DNA from: Phoronis australis
Lineage: Eukaryota > Phoronida > Phoronidae
Direction of reading: 5' to 3'
DNA: 64,000 nt
Assembly: GCA_002633005.1 (NCBI GenBank)
Contig: NMRA01000004.1
Span: 1,420,799-1,484,798 of the forward strand
Shown: one piece after another, positions 23,693 through 35,515 of the stretch
How the letters are laid out: each line of letters opens with the position of its first letter
How positions within the stretch are numbered: the stretch's first letter is position 1
Position numbers and translations under genes: made by a program
Notes under the pieces: generated by a model
Database searches by the model: none
The model's input: the letters and a program-made list of their open reading frames with translations, nothing else
Told to the model about the DNA's origin: nothing

Positions 23693-24938
23693 GCAGATTC
23701 ACTATACTGGTCCGTCAAATCCAGTAAAGATAACTTTCCCCAAGGTCTGAAACGAGTGACCACAGGATAAAATCTCTCTCAAACAACTATAAAATTCTCA
23801 AACAAATGACGAAATACTGACGTGTTCAAAAACAGAAAATCACCGATACTGAAAAGAACAAACAACGTTGGCCTACCATTCTCATCAGGTGATATCACCT
23901 GGTACAATTCCCGATGTGTAGTCCTATCTGCACCAAACAGAAATTTAGATCAATATTTACGAAACAACGATGAATGGTATAGCTATAACTTCAAAGGCAA
24001 ATGCAGCGTAAATTAATTTGGTTTCATCTGATGGACGTAAGGGGGCACCTCAAACATTCAGTGTGACAAGGCAGTGCAACGTGTCTGCACTTTAAAGCAA
24101 CGACCTGAAAGACCTCGCGCACTAAAACTGTAACTTGAATGTAGATGTAGGTACATTCCACTATGTCCTGTTCAGTATCATGAAGAACTTGGAAAACAAA
24201 CGGAGACATGGCTATCTACATATCACCAGTTCACCAATAAATAGAAAAAATAACCACAGTTGTTTCACTATTACTTAATTATCCACATAAATGTCTTTTC
24301 GCGCTATATGAGAAACCCTTGAGTGGTTTACAAAGCATAGCTTACAGTGCGTTCCCAGAACGCTGCGTGTACGACTAGAACGGTAGAAAGCTACATCCGG
24401 GGGGTTCTTGGATACCAGGGGTGCCGTTGTAGGTTTGGAAAGTCCATACAATCATATTTTATCCAGGACATTCCTCCCACATACCCGAAACTGAAGCCGT
24501 AAAATGCGGGGTATTTGGCTATAAATGGTTTCCCCACTCCACAAGTGCCCCTAATCAGCAGAACAGCCTCTGATACCCAGTCAACAGGATAACCCCCGGA
24601 ACTTACACTGGCAGCTTAAACACAAGCACCCCTCAGAATACCTAAACAATGAAAACTCCATGGGCTTGTTATACATCTTTCATAAGGTTTTCGACACCAG
24701 TAGCCATTGCGGGAGACACTTGCCCATCGCTTCTGGTATTCCAACTCAGTTCCACTGGTGGTTCACCAACCAAAGTTGACTTCAAAATTCCAAACAAAAT
24801 TTTGCAACAAAAAAACGTCATCTTCCTTCAGGAAAGCTCACCATCGACTCCTCATTAACCGTGAGATATTGCATTTAATGGAATATGTACAGGTTAATAA
24901 CTTAAATATAACTTAAATAGCAGCTCCATCAGACGTCG
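23693..24938 (-). other. probable 3' UTR/downstream region of the sclerostin-like gene
   Basis: No coding sequence recognised between the stop codon and the distal AATAAA. A nearer poly(A) signal would shorten this region. Confidence 0.35.
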
Positions 24939-25342
24939 CTACGACTTGTTTTCATGACGTAATCTCTTCTTATGTCCACCACGTTTTCCTTTCTGTTTAG
25001 GCGTCCTTGTTGTCCCCCTAGCGGGTGTTCGTAATCTGTTCTGTGATTCGTGATACTTTTTACATTTACAGCTCTTTACAACTCTCACCGGATAATGTCG
25101 GATTTCTCCATTTTGACACACAAATCTCACACGCTTGCGTTTCGTATAGTCGTTAACACATCTATATTGCTCAATTTTTCTAGACGACAACAACTTCACG
25201 AATTCTGCGTACCAAGGCAATTCGTCGATAGGTAAACAGTGGCCAGTACAAAGGACGTCAGTAATTGGCCTGATGGACGTGCAGAAGCCGTCGGAAATAT
25301 ATTTTCTAATCTTTAACGCTTTGCAGCCAACTCGAACGTCTT
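24939..25342 (-). CDS. sclerostin-like exon 2 (cystine-knot domain, stop)
   Basis: 404 nt: two bases completing the split Glu codon, then 133 codons and the stop. Carries all eight knot cysteines and the basic C-terminal tail. The acceptor has a long pyrimidine-rich tract (TATTCTTGTTTTACAG). Confidence 0.93.
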
Positions 25343-28300
25343 CTGTAAAACAAGAATAAGAAACACGAATAAGCAAATGTAGACTTCAAGTGTATTTTCA
25401 TTTATGTAAACTGTTAAGTTCAGTTTCAGTTTCACAGAACACATCCCTTTTCTTAGAGCAATTCATGCAAAAACGGGACCCGAAATCCGACATCTGAACT
25501 CGAATTCCAATTCTGTCGTGTTGGTCTCGAGCAAAATAGAAATACCAGATGTTTCAACATCTTTATTTTTGGTAAAACAAATAACGAGTTAACAAAAATA
25601 TCTAAAAGCGCCACTTTTGGACTACGGGCGTTAAAGGATTGGGACACTATCACCATAACGTCACAGATGAGCGCGTGTGTGAACTGCGGATGAAAGTATC
25701 TGCGTACAGTATACAATAAAATAACGTGTTTCCTTGGTGACAGACCAGCAGTGGGTACGTACTTGCCTTCGACACCCAAGTTCCACCAGGTGTCTTTGCC
25801 TGTGGGGACAAAGAGATTTGTCTCGCTGCCTTCGATTAGCACATTTTCACCACATCGTGACGTAAAAAGACACTGTGAGAGTCATGGAGCGAAAGCCACT
25901 TCATCAGGTGAGAAGGCTTTGTAAATGTCGTCAATTTTACTTTATTCAAAACGTGGTGTTGTGACAACCGCAGAAATGACGAGACAATATGGGGATTTAG
26001 TCTTTCTGGTTTCTTCATCATATACATGTAGCAGTATGGAAATGACTTAGCGAATGAAGTCTAGTACTGATGGGGGAACCACCAGTCTGCCGGGAGGTGA
26101 CACCTTTCAACAAACTGGTGATGCTGTTTCACTTTTAATTGACAAAAAGTCGCGTCTGCGAGGAATCCCATGCATATCGAACACGTCTCATCTTTAATAG
26201 ATACATCATTGTACGTTTCCTATAATCTCACCCATCGCACCTCTGATGAGACAACCAATACAGTATCGAATATGTTTCCGTATTTCGTTTCAACAAGTGG
26301 AACTTTCATTTTGTAATGCCATTTTAGGAACGAAGAAAATGCTAAGAAGGACAGTCCCTATAAGCTACCGTTAGGTGCTAGTTCAGTACAGAGAAATAAA
26401 CCTGGGGCCCGTATTATCACAGGTCGTATGTCCAGTCTTATCTGCCGGTCACAACTTCCACGTTAATGTGCAAACAGCTGAACGATGTGGCTGGTGAAAA
26501 ATGTCGTTAAGTTTAAAAACGGCAATGTTTCGTTGTTATAAAAAACGCACCGTCGTATTCGTAATAACATGCATACATCTAACTGTAACTACGACCTTTG
26601 ATAAAACGGGACCCAGACAAATGTACTACGTAAGTGGATCTAAAGTGACATTCTAGGGATATTGTTCCGCGCCGAAAATATGAACATAATTTATATATAC
26701 TATACTATACCATAGTATAGTTCACAAAACATCAAGATAAAAACAAACCACAGATTGAGTGACCAATGTTGTTTGAAAAGTCATCTTAAGGTAAGTGTCC
26801 ACTTAACACTATCAGGGGTCACATTTTTAAAAATTTCTAAAATACTGCGTTTTAACTTATGGAACCGTTTCTTTTTAAAATCATTGGTACAAATGTCCTA
26901 TAGCTCGATGCCAGCAAATCAGCGTAAATTCAGATTATAACACAACCATCAATAAAAATTAAATTACGTAATAGGTACTTATAGCTAGGGGTCCCCGCAT
27001 TTTGAGAACTAGTTTTCTCCACAGAACAACAGGCATCAAACTAATACTCAAAATTCATATCGAGTTACGAGACCACAGACATGTTGGACCATAAGGTATG
27101 TATTCAGACGGTGGAACACGACTAGTGTTCAGAATACCCAACTCTCGGATAATACCACCCCCGTGGCATTGAGACGAGGGACGATAGCTCACACTGCAAG
27201 TCTACGCCGAACACCCTTCACAACTAGGAAATAATCTGAATATTTTCAGATTAGCCTTTAGAATCTACAATTGCATTCTTATCATAATATCATAAAGCAA
27301 ATAGGAATGAGGTCGATGAACTCAAGACTCTGAGGTCGACAACACACCAAGGGTCTTGAATAAACTAAATTATTCTGCACTTTCGTCACAACCTTTAACC
27401 TTCAGGCAGAAAAAGTAAACTGAAATCATTCAAATAACGAGGCGAAAATGTTTTTTGAATCACGACGACAGCTACTCCACAAAATTACGATTTAGTTGAC
27501 ATTTTATTATCGAACAATTGCAGATGGCTCCAGAAATATTGACCTGTTGTACGATACAGGCTCGTTGGCATTTTACCAGCACATTTCTTCCGCAGAGACA
27601 ATGTGACCTGAAACAATCGGAACGTCTGATCGCGTGATCACCCACCACACATTGGTCGCGTGAAAGGGTGGTCTCCACGAACGCGAGGCGTTCTTTGGGC
27701 ACTCACGATCCCGTGGCATTCGTGATTTCGGCTGGTGAAAATAGAAGCAGTCGCAAGACGTCATCAGAGACAAAAGGTACAATGCGTCTTTGTTGACTTC
27801 TTGCAGTTTTCTGCGTACGAGTTTGTGTGGCTACTTAAAAATCACCATTGTTTGATGACGTCAGACTTTTTTAGAAACGCGAGATCAAGATTGGTAACGG
27901 AGGCAGAGTACATGTATGTCAGCAGATCTAGAGTTTGCTAGTACAGCCTGGTTGCCAAACACACCAAAACAACAGCGAACTCCAAGTTTGGTCGTATTTT
28001 GCAAACAAAATTCGGTAGAGTCTGCCACTAGACAGAATGGTGGAGAAGAGAAATAACATTTCCATGTTTCATACAGAGTCTGAAATTGTCACATTGTGAG
28101 CACGAGGGTTAGGCCTACTTTTATTTATTTGGTGTAAATCTGTCCATCAATTAACACTTAAAGAAATTACTGTATACACTAGAAACCCCTTCTCATCTAA
28201 GTATCAAGTAGAGGTCAGCTGATGAAAGTGTTCTGAATAAAAAGTTATTGTACGTGGATTCATATCCGCGACAGACGTGTCCGTGGGGTTCTCGTCACCA

Positions 28301-31064
28301 GGTGGCAAGACCGTCTCGTGTACTAGTCGGCTCGCCTAGAACTTCTATACCAAACAGCATGTCGACGAAATCGACTACATTTCGCGAGTCCGCACAACGA
28401 AACAGTTTACTAGAAACAGAAGCAGAACAAATGATGTCATGCTTTTTCACCTGAAATAGCGCATGTTGTAACAAGGACAGAAAATCTGACCAGATCTAGT
28501 GTTGCATTACAAAGTAAATATATGGGGTTCACTGTGATCGTAGCCAACGATGCCGTGCTCTGAACGGAACTCTTGGGGAAGGGGAACTGAAACAACTTGT
28601 TTCCTCTATAATACATGAGCAAATTCGAAGCATAGGCCATCCCATTTAAGACCCATTTCCTCCGTACTCACTTGGGTAAACTTGGTTACTCAAGTCACAA
28701 AGTAAGCCTTAAACGTACATACGCTGGGACGGAACATGATTCCAATAAAAACGATCGTTTGGTTCATTGTCAAGTAAAAAGAGTTCAACGATTTTAGACA
28801 GGGTTGGCAAACCTTACAAAACGGGTTAGCCCCATATCAATCGATGACTTTTGTCATTAGATACCGGTTTTTGTGAGGGTACGGGCATTTTTAGATCAGT
28901 TTGTATACCTAATCAGTATGATTTCGCGATTTTCAAGGTAAGCCAGTACAAGTGTGTTCCATTTCATATGAAAGACAGATCACGATTTTACTAAAACGAT
29001 CACGTTGTCAAAAACATAAAAAGTCACAAGTGTGTTCCATTTCATATGAAAGACAGACCACGATTTTACTAAAACGATCACGTTGTCAAAAACATAAAAA
29101 GTCACAAGTGTGTTCCATTTCATATGAAAGACAGACCACGATTTTACTAAAACGATCACGTTGTCAAAAACATAAAAAGTCCCAATAAACAACATGTCAC
29201 TTTCAAACAGGGGGCCCGTTACATCACTGAGGTGGTGCGTGGTGGAGGAAAAAAGAAACGCGTCAAGAAGTGCCTCGTTTTTAAAGATGGGTGTTGCAAT
29301 GGAAATGAGAAACTGCTCAGTCGCGAGGAAGTTACATTTAGACTGGTCGTTACGAGTTACACGAGTCAAAGGATTGCTACAATTGCTTCATACAAAGACA
29401 AAGTGCCCTAGTGGTTGTTATGTCGGTCAGCAAAATCTCAAGCACAGGTGCATTTAAAAAAGAGAAATTCCGACAGTTGGTAGGTGAGTACATTTGGCCA
29501 TGGGATGCAAAATTAATGTCTCCCCAACGTGTCTCGGATGTTTTACAATCTTCTCGTTTTACTCGGCAGGGAATCTAGTCTGAATTCCTTCGAACAAACA
29601 GGTTGTTCTTTCTGTGAGGTGCCCATTATTCCGTTAACAGTACGCCTTTGTTAGCCAGGTCCCTAAATACTAACAAACATTTTAGTTTTAAAGTATCTTT
29701 TAATCGTTCAACAATAGGGTACATAAAAATTGGCCAATGTGCAAACAAAAAATCTATTTACATAGCCCCCATTTGGTACACGCATCGAACCAGGTGCGTT
29801 AGCGTTGCTCTTGGCACGAGAGTGGGGCATTGTACGCGCTCCCCTTGAAAAATATTTTTTTAGCTCCAAGTCACCGATTGTGAGATTGTACATTTCAATA
29901 GACTGGCACACGCCAGCGTACGCCGCGAAAATAAACTTTTCTCCGGTGTATTATAATCAAGAAGGCCAATGAAAGTCAGTGGGTGAGGGAGGGGAGTAAC
30001 AACTCGGTGAACGGGAAGTTATTTGGTAAATGCATGGCGATCAACGGAAAGGATCAGAAAAGAGTGGTAAAGTGACTCATTAATCTTGTTTACACAAATA
30101 AAACGTGTAATATTCATGAAATGAATTGATCACACGTTTTTTTGATGAAATAGGGGGCAAACAATGAGTAAATATCGTTGCACGCATGAATCTTAATTAG
30201 CACAGCGTGCAAATGAGCTATTTGTCACAAGCACTCACCAAGGAACTCCCAACAAAATGTTAATAGGTTTCTAGGTTTACAAATTCAGCAAAACATAGAT
30301 TGCATCATATTAAAACCAACTTACTCACCCCCTAAATAAGTTAATCGAACCTCTCAGTTCCTGTTCGCTGTTAGAATTGAATGCATATGGTATTGAAGTA
30401 ATATTAACCCAGTGAATACGATTTATTTTCAAATAACCCTACACCTCAACAATAAGCGCATTACGATTAAAAACAATGTCATTCACCAAGGTATATAATG
30501 GGGCCACGGGTTTTGTATTGAGCTTGGCTACACTTTTCAACTGTCAATGGAGAGTTTCACTCGTCAGCTCAGCTCAACGTGCAATAAAACGTCCATTCAT
30601 GGGCAATAAATTCAACGTGTCAACTTTTACAAACCGTTTTACACGATGTATTAAGTATAACTGCATTCAATAATGCGATTGTGATCCCTTTCCCACTTTT
30701 AATATTTACCCTTGTAAGCTTAATACGTGAATACACAAATGTCTTCCCGGGCCTTGTTTAAATTACCCCTGTGTATTGCGCTCGTCCGATTTTACGAGCT
30801 GGGACTGCAATACGACAAGTGACACGCCTTCGATGCAGGTGTGAAGACGATAAAAAGACGTCCCTCGATGGAAACGGATATCTTACCTGGTAATAAATGG
30901 TCCACCTGTCCCCGTAAATTCTTCATAGCAGACTCAGGACTCCAGGAGCGATCGTCTGTTTGCATGTTCCTTTTGGACTGGTCTCGCCTTTCTTCTACCG
31001 CGAGTATGTCACGCACGTTGGAATAGAGCGTTAAAATCAACACGACACCGTAGTAAATCTCCAT
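24939..31064 (-). CDS. sclerostin/SOSTDC1-like secreted cystine-knot protein (complete, two exons)
   Basis: Join of 31064-30887 and 25342-24939 gives 193 residues. Exon 1 (59 codons plus one base, donor CCAG|GTAAGA) has an ATG in good Kozak context (GACATGG) with an in-frame TAA two codons upstream. It encodes a signal peptide (about residues 1-22, hydrophobic YYGVVLILTLY) and a polar propart. Exon 2 (acceptor TTGTTTTACAG) restores a Glu codon and encodes the C-terminal cystine knot. Cys are at 66, 80, 91, 95, 121, 135, 151 and 153, with C-x-G-x-C (91-95) and CKC (151-153). KYISDGFCTS and RCVND are closely shared with vertebrate SOSTDC1. A basic tail follows (about 168-189). Family members are extracellular BMP antagonists and Wnt/LRP modulators of about 206-213 residues. 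The loop between Cys95 and Cys121 lacks the N-x-I LRP5/6-binding motif of sclerostin. Whether it is closer to SOST or SOSTDC1 cannot be decided; an invertebrate pro-orthologue is likely. Confidence 0.92.
26996..27060 (+). repeat. relative of the 62764-62850 palindromic element
   Basis: Shares GCATTTTGAGAAC, AGTTTTCTCCAC and the following spacing with the left half of the element at 62764-62850. The right half is more diverged. Confidence 0.55.
28949..29182. repeat. tandem array, 3 copies of a 78-bp unit
   Basis: Copies at 28949-29026, 29027-29104 and 29105-29182 are almost identical; the first differs by one base (GATCAC for GACCAC). Each unit contains the palindrome TTTCATATGAAA. Because 78 is divisible by 3, open frames pass through all copies on both strands (26-residue period). 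They lack homology and are taken as by-products. Located in the sclerostin-like intron. Confidence 0.95.
30887..31064 (-). CDS. sclerostin-like exon 1 (signal peptide)
   Basis: 178 nt from ATG to the donor GTAAGA; ends with a single G that pairs with AA at the start of exon 2 to make Glu. The matching splice phases are the main evidence that these two exons belong together. Confidence 0.85.
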
Positions 31065-31235
31065 GTCTTAGTAAAACCTCATGTCGCGTCTCACTGTGAG
31101 TCTAAGTCGACAAGCGCGTGCACCGACTCTACATTTGTGGTTTACGAAATACAACGGCGCGAAACACTACGTTCTTAAACACTTGCTTACAAACCCAGAG
31201 GGTTACAACTGAGTAGGCCTGTACTCAGAGGCGGG

Positions 31236-31247
31236 CTTATGTATAAA
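31236..31247 (-). promoter_or_regulatory. candidate TATA-like element for the sclerostin-like gene
   Basis: On the - strand TTTATACATAAG, flanked by GC-rich sequence, about 175 bp upstream of the ATG. A start near 31210 would give a 5' UTR of about 145 nt. The + strand of the same site reads TATAAATG, so the direction is ambiguous. Confidence 0.3.
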
Positions 31248-31249
31248 TG

Positions 31250-33315
31250 GCCCGCCGCTTGTCACGGCGCGAGTGTGCTTGGCGCCATAACCCCTGTCAA
31301 ATCAACCAATGAAAACGGTCTTTACGAGAGACTTGACAGAACCGCTTAGAAAACCAATTGTTAACACGAACAATTGGCTGTGTTCAGAGAAGGAGGGCCA
31401 AGTATATATCAAGAATTTGACAGGTGCCCATCAAAATAAGAAGGAAAATATAAGTGCCACACTTTGTAAATACCGTTACTTCATTACGTGCAAGGTACAA
31501 GTGGACGCTGCGTTGGTCTCCAGGCCTTGAGTCAAAGAAAGACTGGGAAGCGAACTCCTAACTCCAACTTTTATTAAAAGCGCTACATTTAGGCCCATCT
31601 TTTCCCGTAAAATGGAAGTATAAACGAAGGTACAACAAAAACACGAGATTTACGACTACACAAGAACTGGGTAATGAGAGAATCGAGTGGCGACTTGGAC
31701 CAGATACAGAATACTGAGTCAGAGTTCACTTAACCGGTAATCGGGCAGTCGTACCTGCATGTGACTGAGTATAATCGCCTTTTGTCGACGAAATTTGCAA
31801 TAAAACAGGAATTCTTGTTTACACGTGCTTGCGTACACATTTCCTAAAACTCCCTAACATCACGCCGTGTTGATAGGCAAACGACTGTCTATGTAGAATG
31901 ACCTACTGAAACATTTGGTTGAAGTAAAAAATAAAAATATATATCAAATGCACACTAGTGTATGTTTTAATAGAGCTAAAATGAAGCCCTCAACTACCAA
32001 AAAGCACACAAGCCATAGGTGAGGTATATTCATAATAATTGTGTTTAAAAAACGCTTCTATTACGAGATTATTTATTTATTGTACTTCTTAAACTCCATG
32101 ATTGTTGTAGAAGTAATTAGAAGGTTCCAAAGGTACACCTACTGAAGCACACATACGATCGTGTCAACGTGACACACTTCATCCACGTGGGTCGATGTTA
32201 ACTCTTCTGAAAATCGCGCTATCAGTGGCGCCACGTGACGGTACTGGCAGAGGAGTTTGTCACAGAATCTGACACGGAACGACAGTCACGGTTGCAACGA
32301 ATAGAACCCAAACAAATTACAAGTTGACAATCACATCAAGAATGGCGACGCATCAGCTCACTATGAATGTACAAACTATTATTTAGACATCATCTGTTTC
32401 GTGTAATAAACACACAAACTCATCATCTACCGTGCGTTTTACTGGAGTTGGCGTCAAACGTTTGGGCGACCGGTCGCAGTAACGTTTCGTGCGCGGTAAG
32501 CGTTCGTGTTTGACAGCATATGGCGCCATTGAAATTCTCGGAAATGTCATTTCGCTGAACATTTTTGCGATTAAAATGTAAATAAATAATGGGATTTTGC
32601 GTAATCTCCGTCGAGCAACTAAACTATACTGACTGGCCTGGCCACCGGAGGGTTACTCCAGTACTTTTGCCGGGGCGTGCTCGATGCGAAATTAGGATAT
32701 TCTAACTTTCAGAAAGTCAGCCCTTTTAGAGTAAGCTATTTGTAGAAGCTTTTATAAAAAGGATAATCTTTCGTAGAAGCTAATATACATAACAAAACTC
32801 CATAGGATACAGGGAACAGATTTTTTTTGCGAGACTGGACAGGGGAGAGAACCTTAAACTTTGAAATGGAATCTTATTCGTTGACATTTTGTATATTATG
32901 ATGTCAGCTATGGCAAAATTACGTTGATCTAATCATAATTTGATGATTTTAATTGGTGTACGTACTGTTGTGGATTGGAAGAACCGATTGTGCTGTTTCT
33001 GTATCGTGATCACAAACTAAGGACTGAACAGTAGAGTAGTTGTGTCTGTAAAAATTACTACACTCTTAAAACTGCATTTATACCAGAGTGGTGCTGGCGT
33101 GAACCAAATAAGTATAGTTCCTCGGTGTGTTTGTGACTGCATTTTACATGTGGACCAATTGCTTTTTAACTCAACAAACCTTTATTGATTATAAAATCCT
33201 TAGCCTCGACGCAAAATGAACCCTTTCGGTCCGCTTTCTTACTGTACGTGGACACTCAAAAGTTTCGCAGGAAGTCAAATCGGAGAGGCAACACGTACGT
33301 TCAAAGGGAATACTC
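31250..33315. other. upstream intergenic region, no gene recognised
   Basis: No exon or repeat boundary identified. A patch at about 32460-32530 is relatively GC- and CpG-rich and could be regulatory, but nothing specific supports this. Confidence 0.35.
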
Positions 33316-33475
33316 CAAGGGCGGAAACAGAATTTTCTAAAAGGGGGTCGGATCAAGGATTTTTAAAAGGGGTGGAGGGTCCAAGTCATAAATTTGAAAA
33401 TTCTAGATTTGATATCACTAAAAATCACGGGAAAAAAGTGCGGATCCGGATGCCGTAGTCTATCCTGGATCTGCC
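33316..33475. mobile_element. possible second member of the CAGGGGC...CTG MITE group
   Basis: The right end CTATCCTGGATCTGCC resembles the right end of the 20082-20235 element (CCTGGATCTGCC). The left part GGGTCGGATCAAGGATTTTT is its imperfect inverse. Boundaries uncertain. Confidence 0.4.
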
Positions 33476-35314
33476 TAAGCACTGGCTCGAAAACACTCAT
33501 TTAGGCGCACAGCGTCCCGTGTACGCAAGCTTTGTAGGCCTAAGTTACCCCGGCCTACTCGAGAAGCACGTGTCAGTAAAACGCCACACAACTTGAAAAT
33601 GATAGTAATTATTCGATTGTGCCTTTAAAGACAGTATTGATGTCACATTTAGGTGTATCAATTCGGAACAAGCTACTCGACAATGACAATTATGTTCCAT
33701 CAAGAGCCACGGCTGGCTGAGATTAAATGACACTTGATGATGTGCCGCGGGGTCTGGCTCTCAAAGCACTCTGCATACAGCTTATTGTTCGCTATCTACT
33801 ACGGACGCGTGTTGAAAACAACAGAATAGCAGCCCGATAATAACACGCTTTTGTCTGGCAACATTGGATATTTTAAGGCAATTTGTTGCGTTTGTTGCGG
33901 GTTCGTTGAAGACCGGAGTTGAACTAGTTTGTCCACTAACCTGTCCTACAGTCAGCCAGGAGCTATATTTACAATAATCTGGGCCAAACGCGAAGTACTT
34001 CTAATAGGTAGTAAAGTAGTCGAGTTCTCTGAGGCAATTTTTCCGCATGCAGTCACATAACGGGGATAAGTGTTCGTTGATCTAGTACCCAGAGGCCGTT
34101 ATAGTCGACATCGATTTCCATTGTTCTTTAGAAGTTACGACCTCTTGAAATCCGCAATCTAAACAACCTTGAATTAGTGCAACCTTCAATTGAAACAATA
34201 TTTTGTAATTAAGGATGAGCGTGACTTCGAAATGTGATCGACCCCAGTATTATGCCCCCAAGGGCGTGTTGACTCAACGTTTGGTTAAATATTGTCAAGG
34301 GCTAAAGAGACTCGTAATTAGCCAACGAGGGCTCTATTCACACTGTTGGCTAATCGCACTTTCGTGATTTACCACCCGTAAAGCTTTAAGCGGTTGCATT
34401 GTTTTTAAAACATAAGCTCCCTCTACCATGGGCAAATTCCAGACATCCTAAATCCTGGCGTAATCAGGAAGTCTATAGCTTCATAAGCAAAGCGTGAAGT
34501 GTTCTCTTCAACTGAGTCAAGCGGACCTCCGTGGCTCGCTTGAACTTCGGTTCCCGAATACCGGGAATGTAGAAATATCGATTTTTGGAAATAATGTGAC
34601 AAGAGGTCACTTTTCTGCGAATAGTCTATCAAACTTAAACCCAGGCAAACTGCAGGATGTTACTCATCGCGAAACTTAACCTTCTATCAACATAAAAGAT
34701 AAGACAATTGTGTTCACGGTTGACTATACTTAGCATATACACTGAGACAATCGCTTTGTGCCTGAAACATCCCCTTTTTAAAGAGGTAACGCGCGGTTAT
34801 CACTTGGCGGCCTATTTTTGGAAGGAATATTAAACCCAATCGGGATATGATTCAGGTTTCCATGCTGCAGCGGATGTGGACATTTTACACAATTTTTCAA
34901 AATTCTTATTGGGTCTTGGGAAAATGCCCCTAACTTAGCGGCTAGAGGACTGGGAAGGCGCACCATGTTAACGTTAGAGATAATTGTTGTACTGGTTGAA
35001 CTGGCCGATGAAAACGGGCACTTAAAAATTTGTTGTAACGGTAACTATAAATCGGCTGAACGAAATATCAACTGTTGGGCGTTATGTGGGAAGTAGTTAC
35101 TGGCAGTGAGATATGTGGATTTAGTGATGTTTGGGAGACTCAGTCGGTTGGGGGTTAAATGGCATTTCTGTGGTAGTTCGAACTATACGATATTTAGGCA
35201 TGCGCACTGGTGGACATCAGTGGCAGGAGGAATTGTTGAATGTCAGTAATAAATTCTTTACAGGTTATGCAAACATCATTTACTTATGAAAAAGTAGGTC
35301 ACGAGTGTAAAAAC
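33476..35314. other. intergenic, nothing recognised
   Basis: No gene homology or clear repeat seen. Confidence 0.4.
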
Positions 35315-35515
35315 TAGAAAATGTCTGAATGCTTTAGCAAGATTTAGATATCTATAACGTACAAGTAGAAACAGGAACATAATACCTTAAAAAATCCCCA
35401 GAGGGAATAGATTATGTACTGTTTGTGACCTACACGTTGTAAAAGACGAATATCGTTTTTTAATTGAGTGTCCAGTTACGATTTATGAACAACTGCCAAG
35501 ATAATAAGCATGATA
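35315..35515 (+). pseudogene. LINE (non-LTR retrotransposon) RT C-terminal remnant
   Basis: At 35400-35480 the frame reads RLCTVCDLHVVKDEYRFLIE followed by CPV. This matches the cysteine-rich C-terminal segment of LINE polyproteins (C-x2-C, an acidic E/DEYHFL block, then Cys-Pro). Just upstream, in another frame, FRYLYNVQVETGT matches the preceding conserved strand. Stops and at least one frameshift show it is dead. Confidence 0.7.

Larger units (their letters stand above)
25343..30886 (-). other. sclerostin-like intron 1 (5.5 kb)
   Basis: Phase-1 intron. It contains a copy of the palindromic repeat at about 26996-27060, small palindromes (ACTATAC near 26699 with GTATAGT; TAATCTGAA...TTCAGATTA at about 27232) and the 3 x 78-bp array at 28949-29182. 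A 129-codon open stretch at 25453-25842 (- strand) shows no recognisable domain and is not called a gene. Confidence 0.75.

Noticed and set aside
25453-25842. 129-codon open stretch on the - strand inside the sclerostin-like intron
   Set aside because: No recognisable domain, no ATG at its start (begins GTG) and no splice context; likely chance.
28949-29182. CRISPR-like array or a repeat protein gene
   Set aside because: Units are contiguous without spacers, the context is a eukaryotic intron, and the periodic open frames exist on both strands.
29194-29457. 87-codon open frame after the 78-bp array
   Set aside because: No homology, no splice context and intronic position; consistent with chance.
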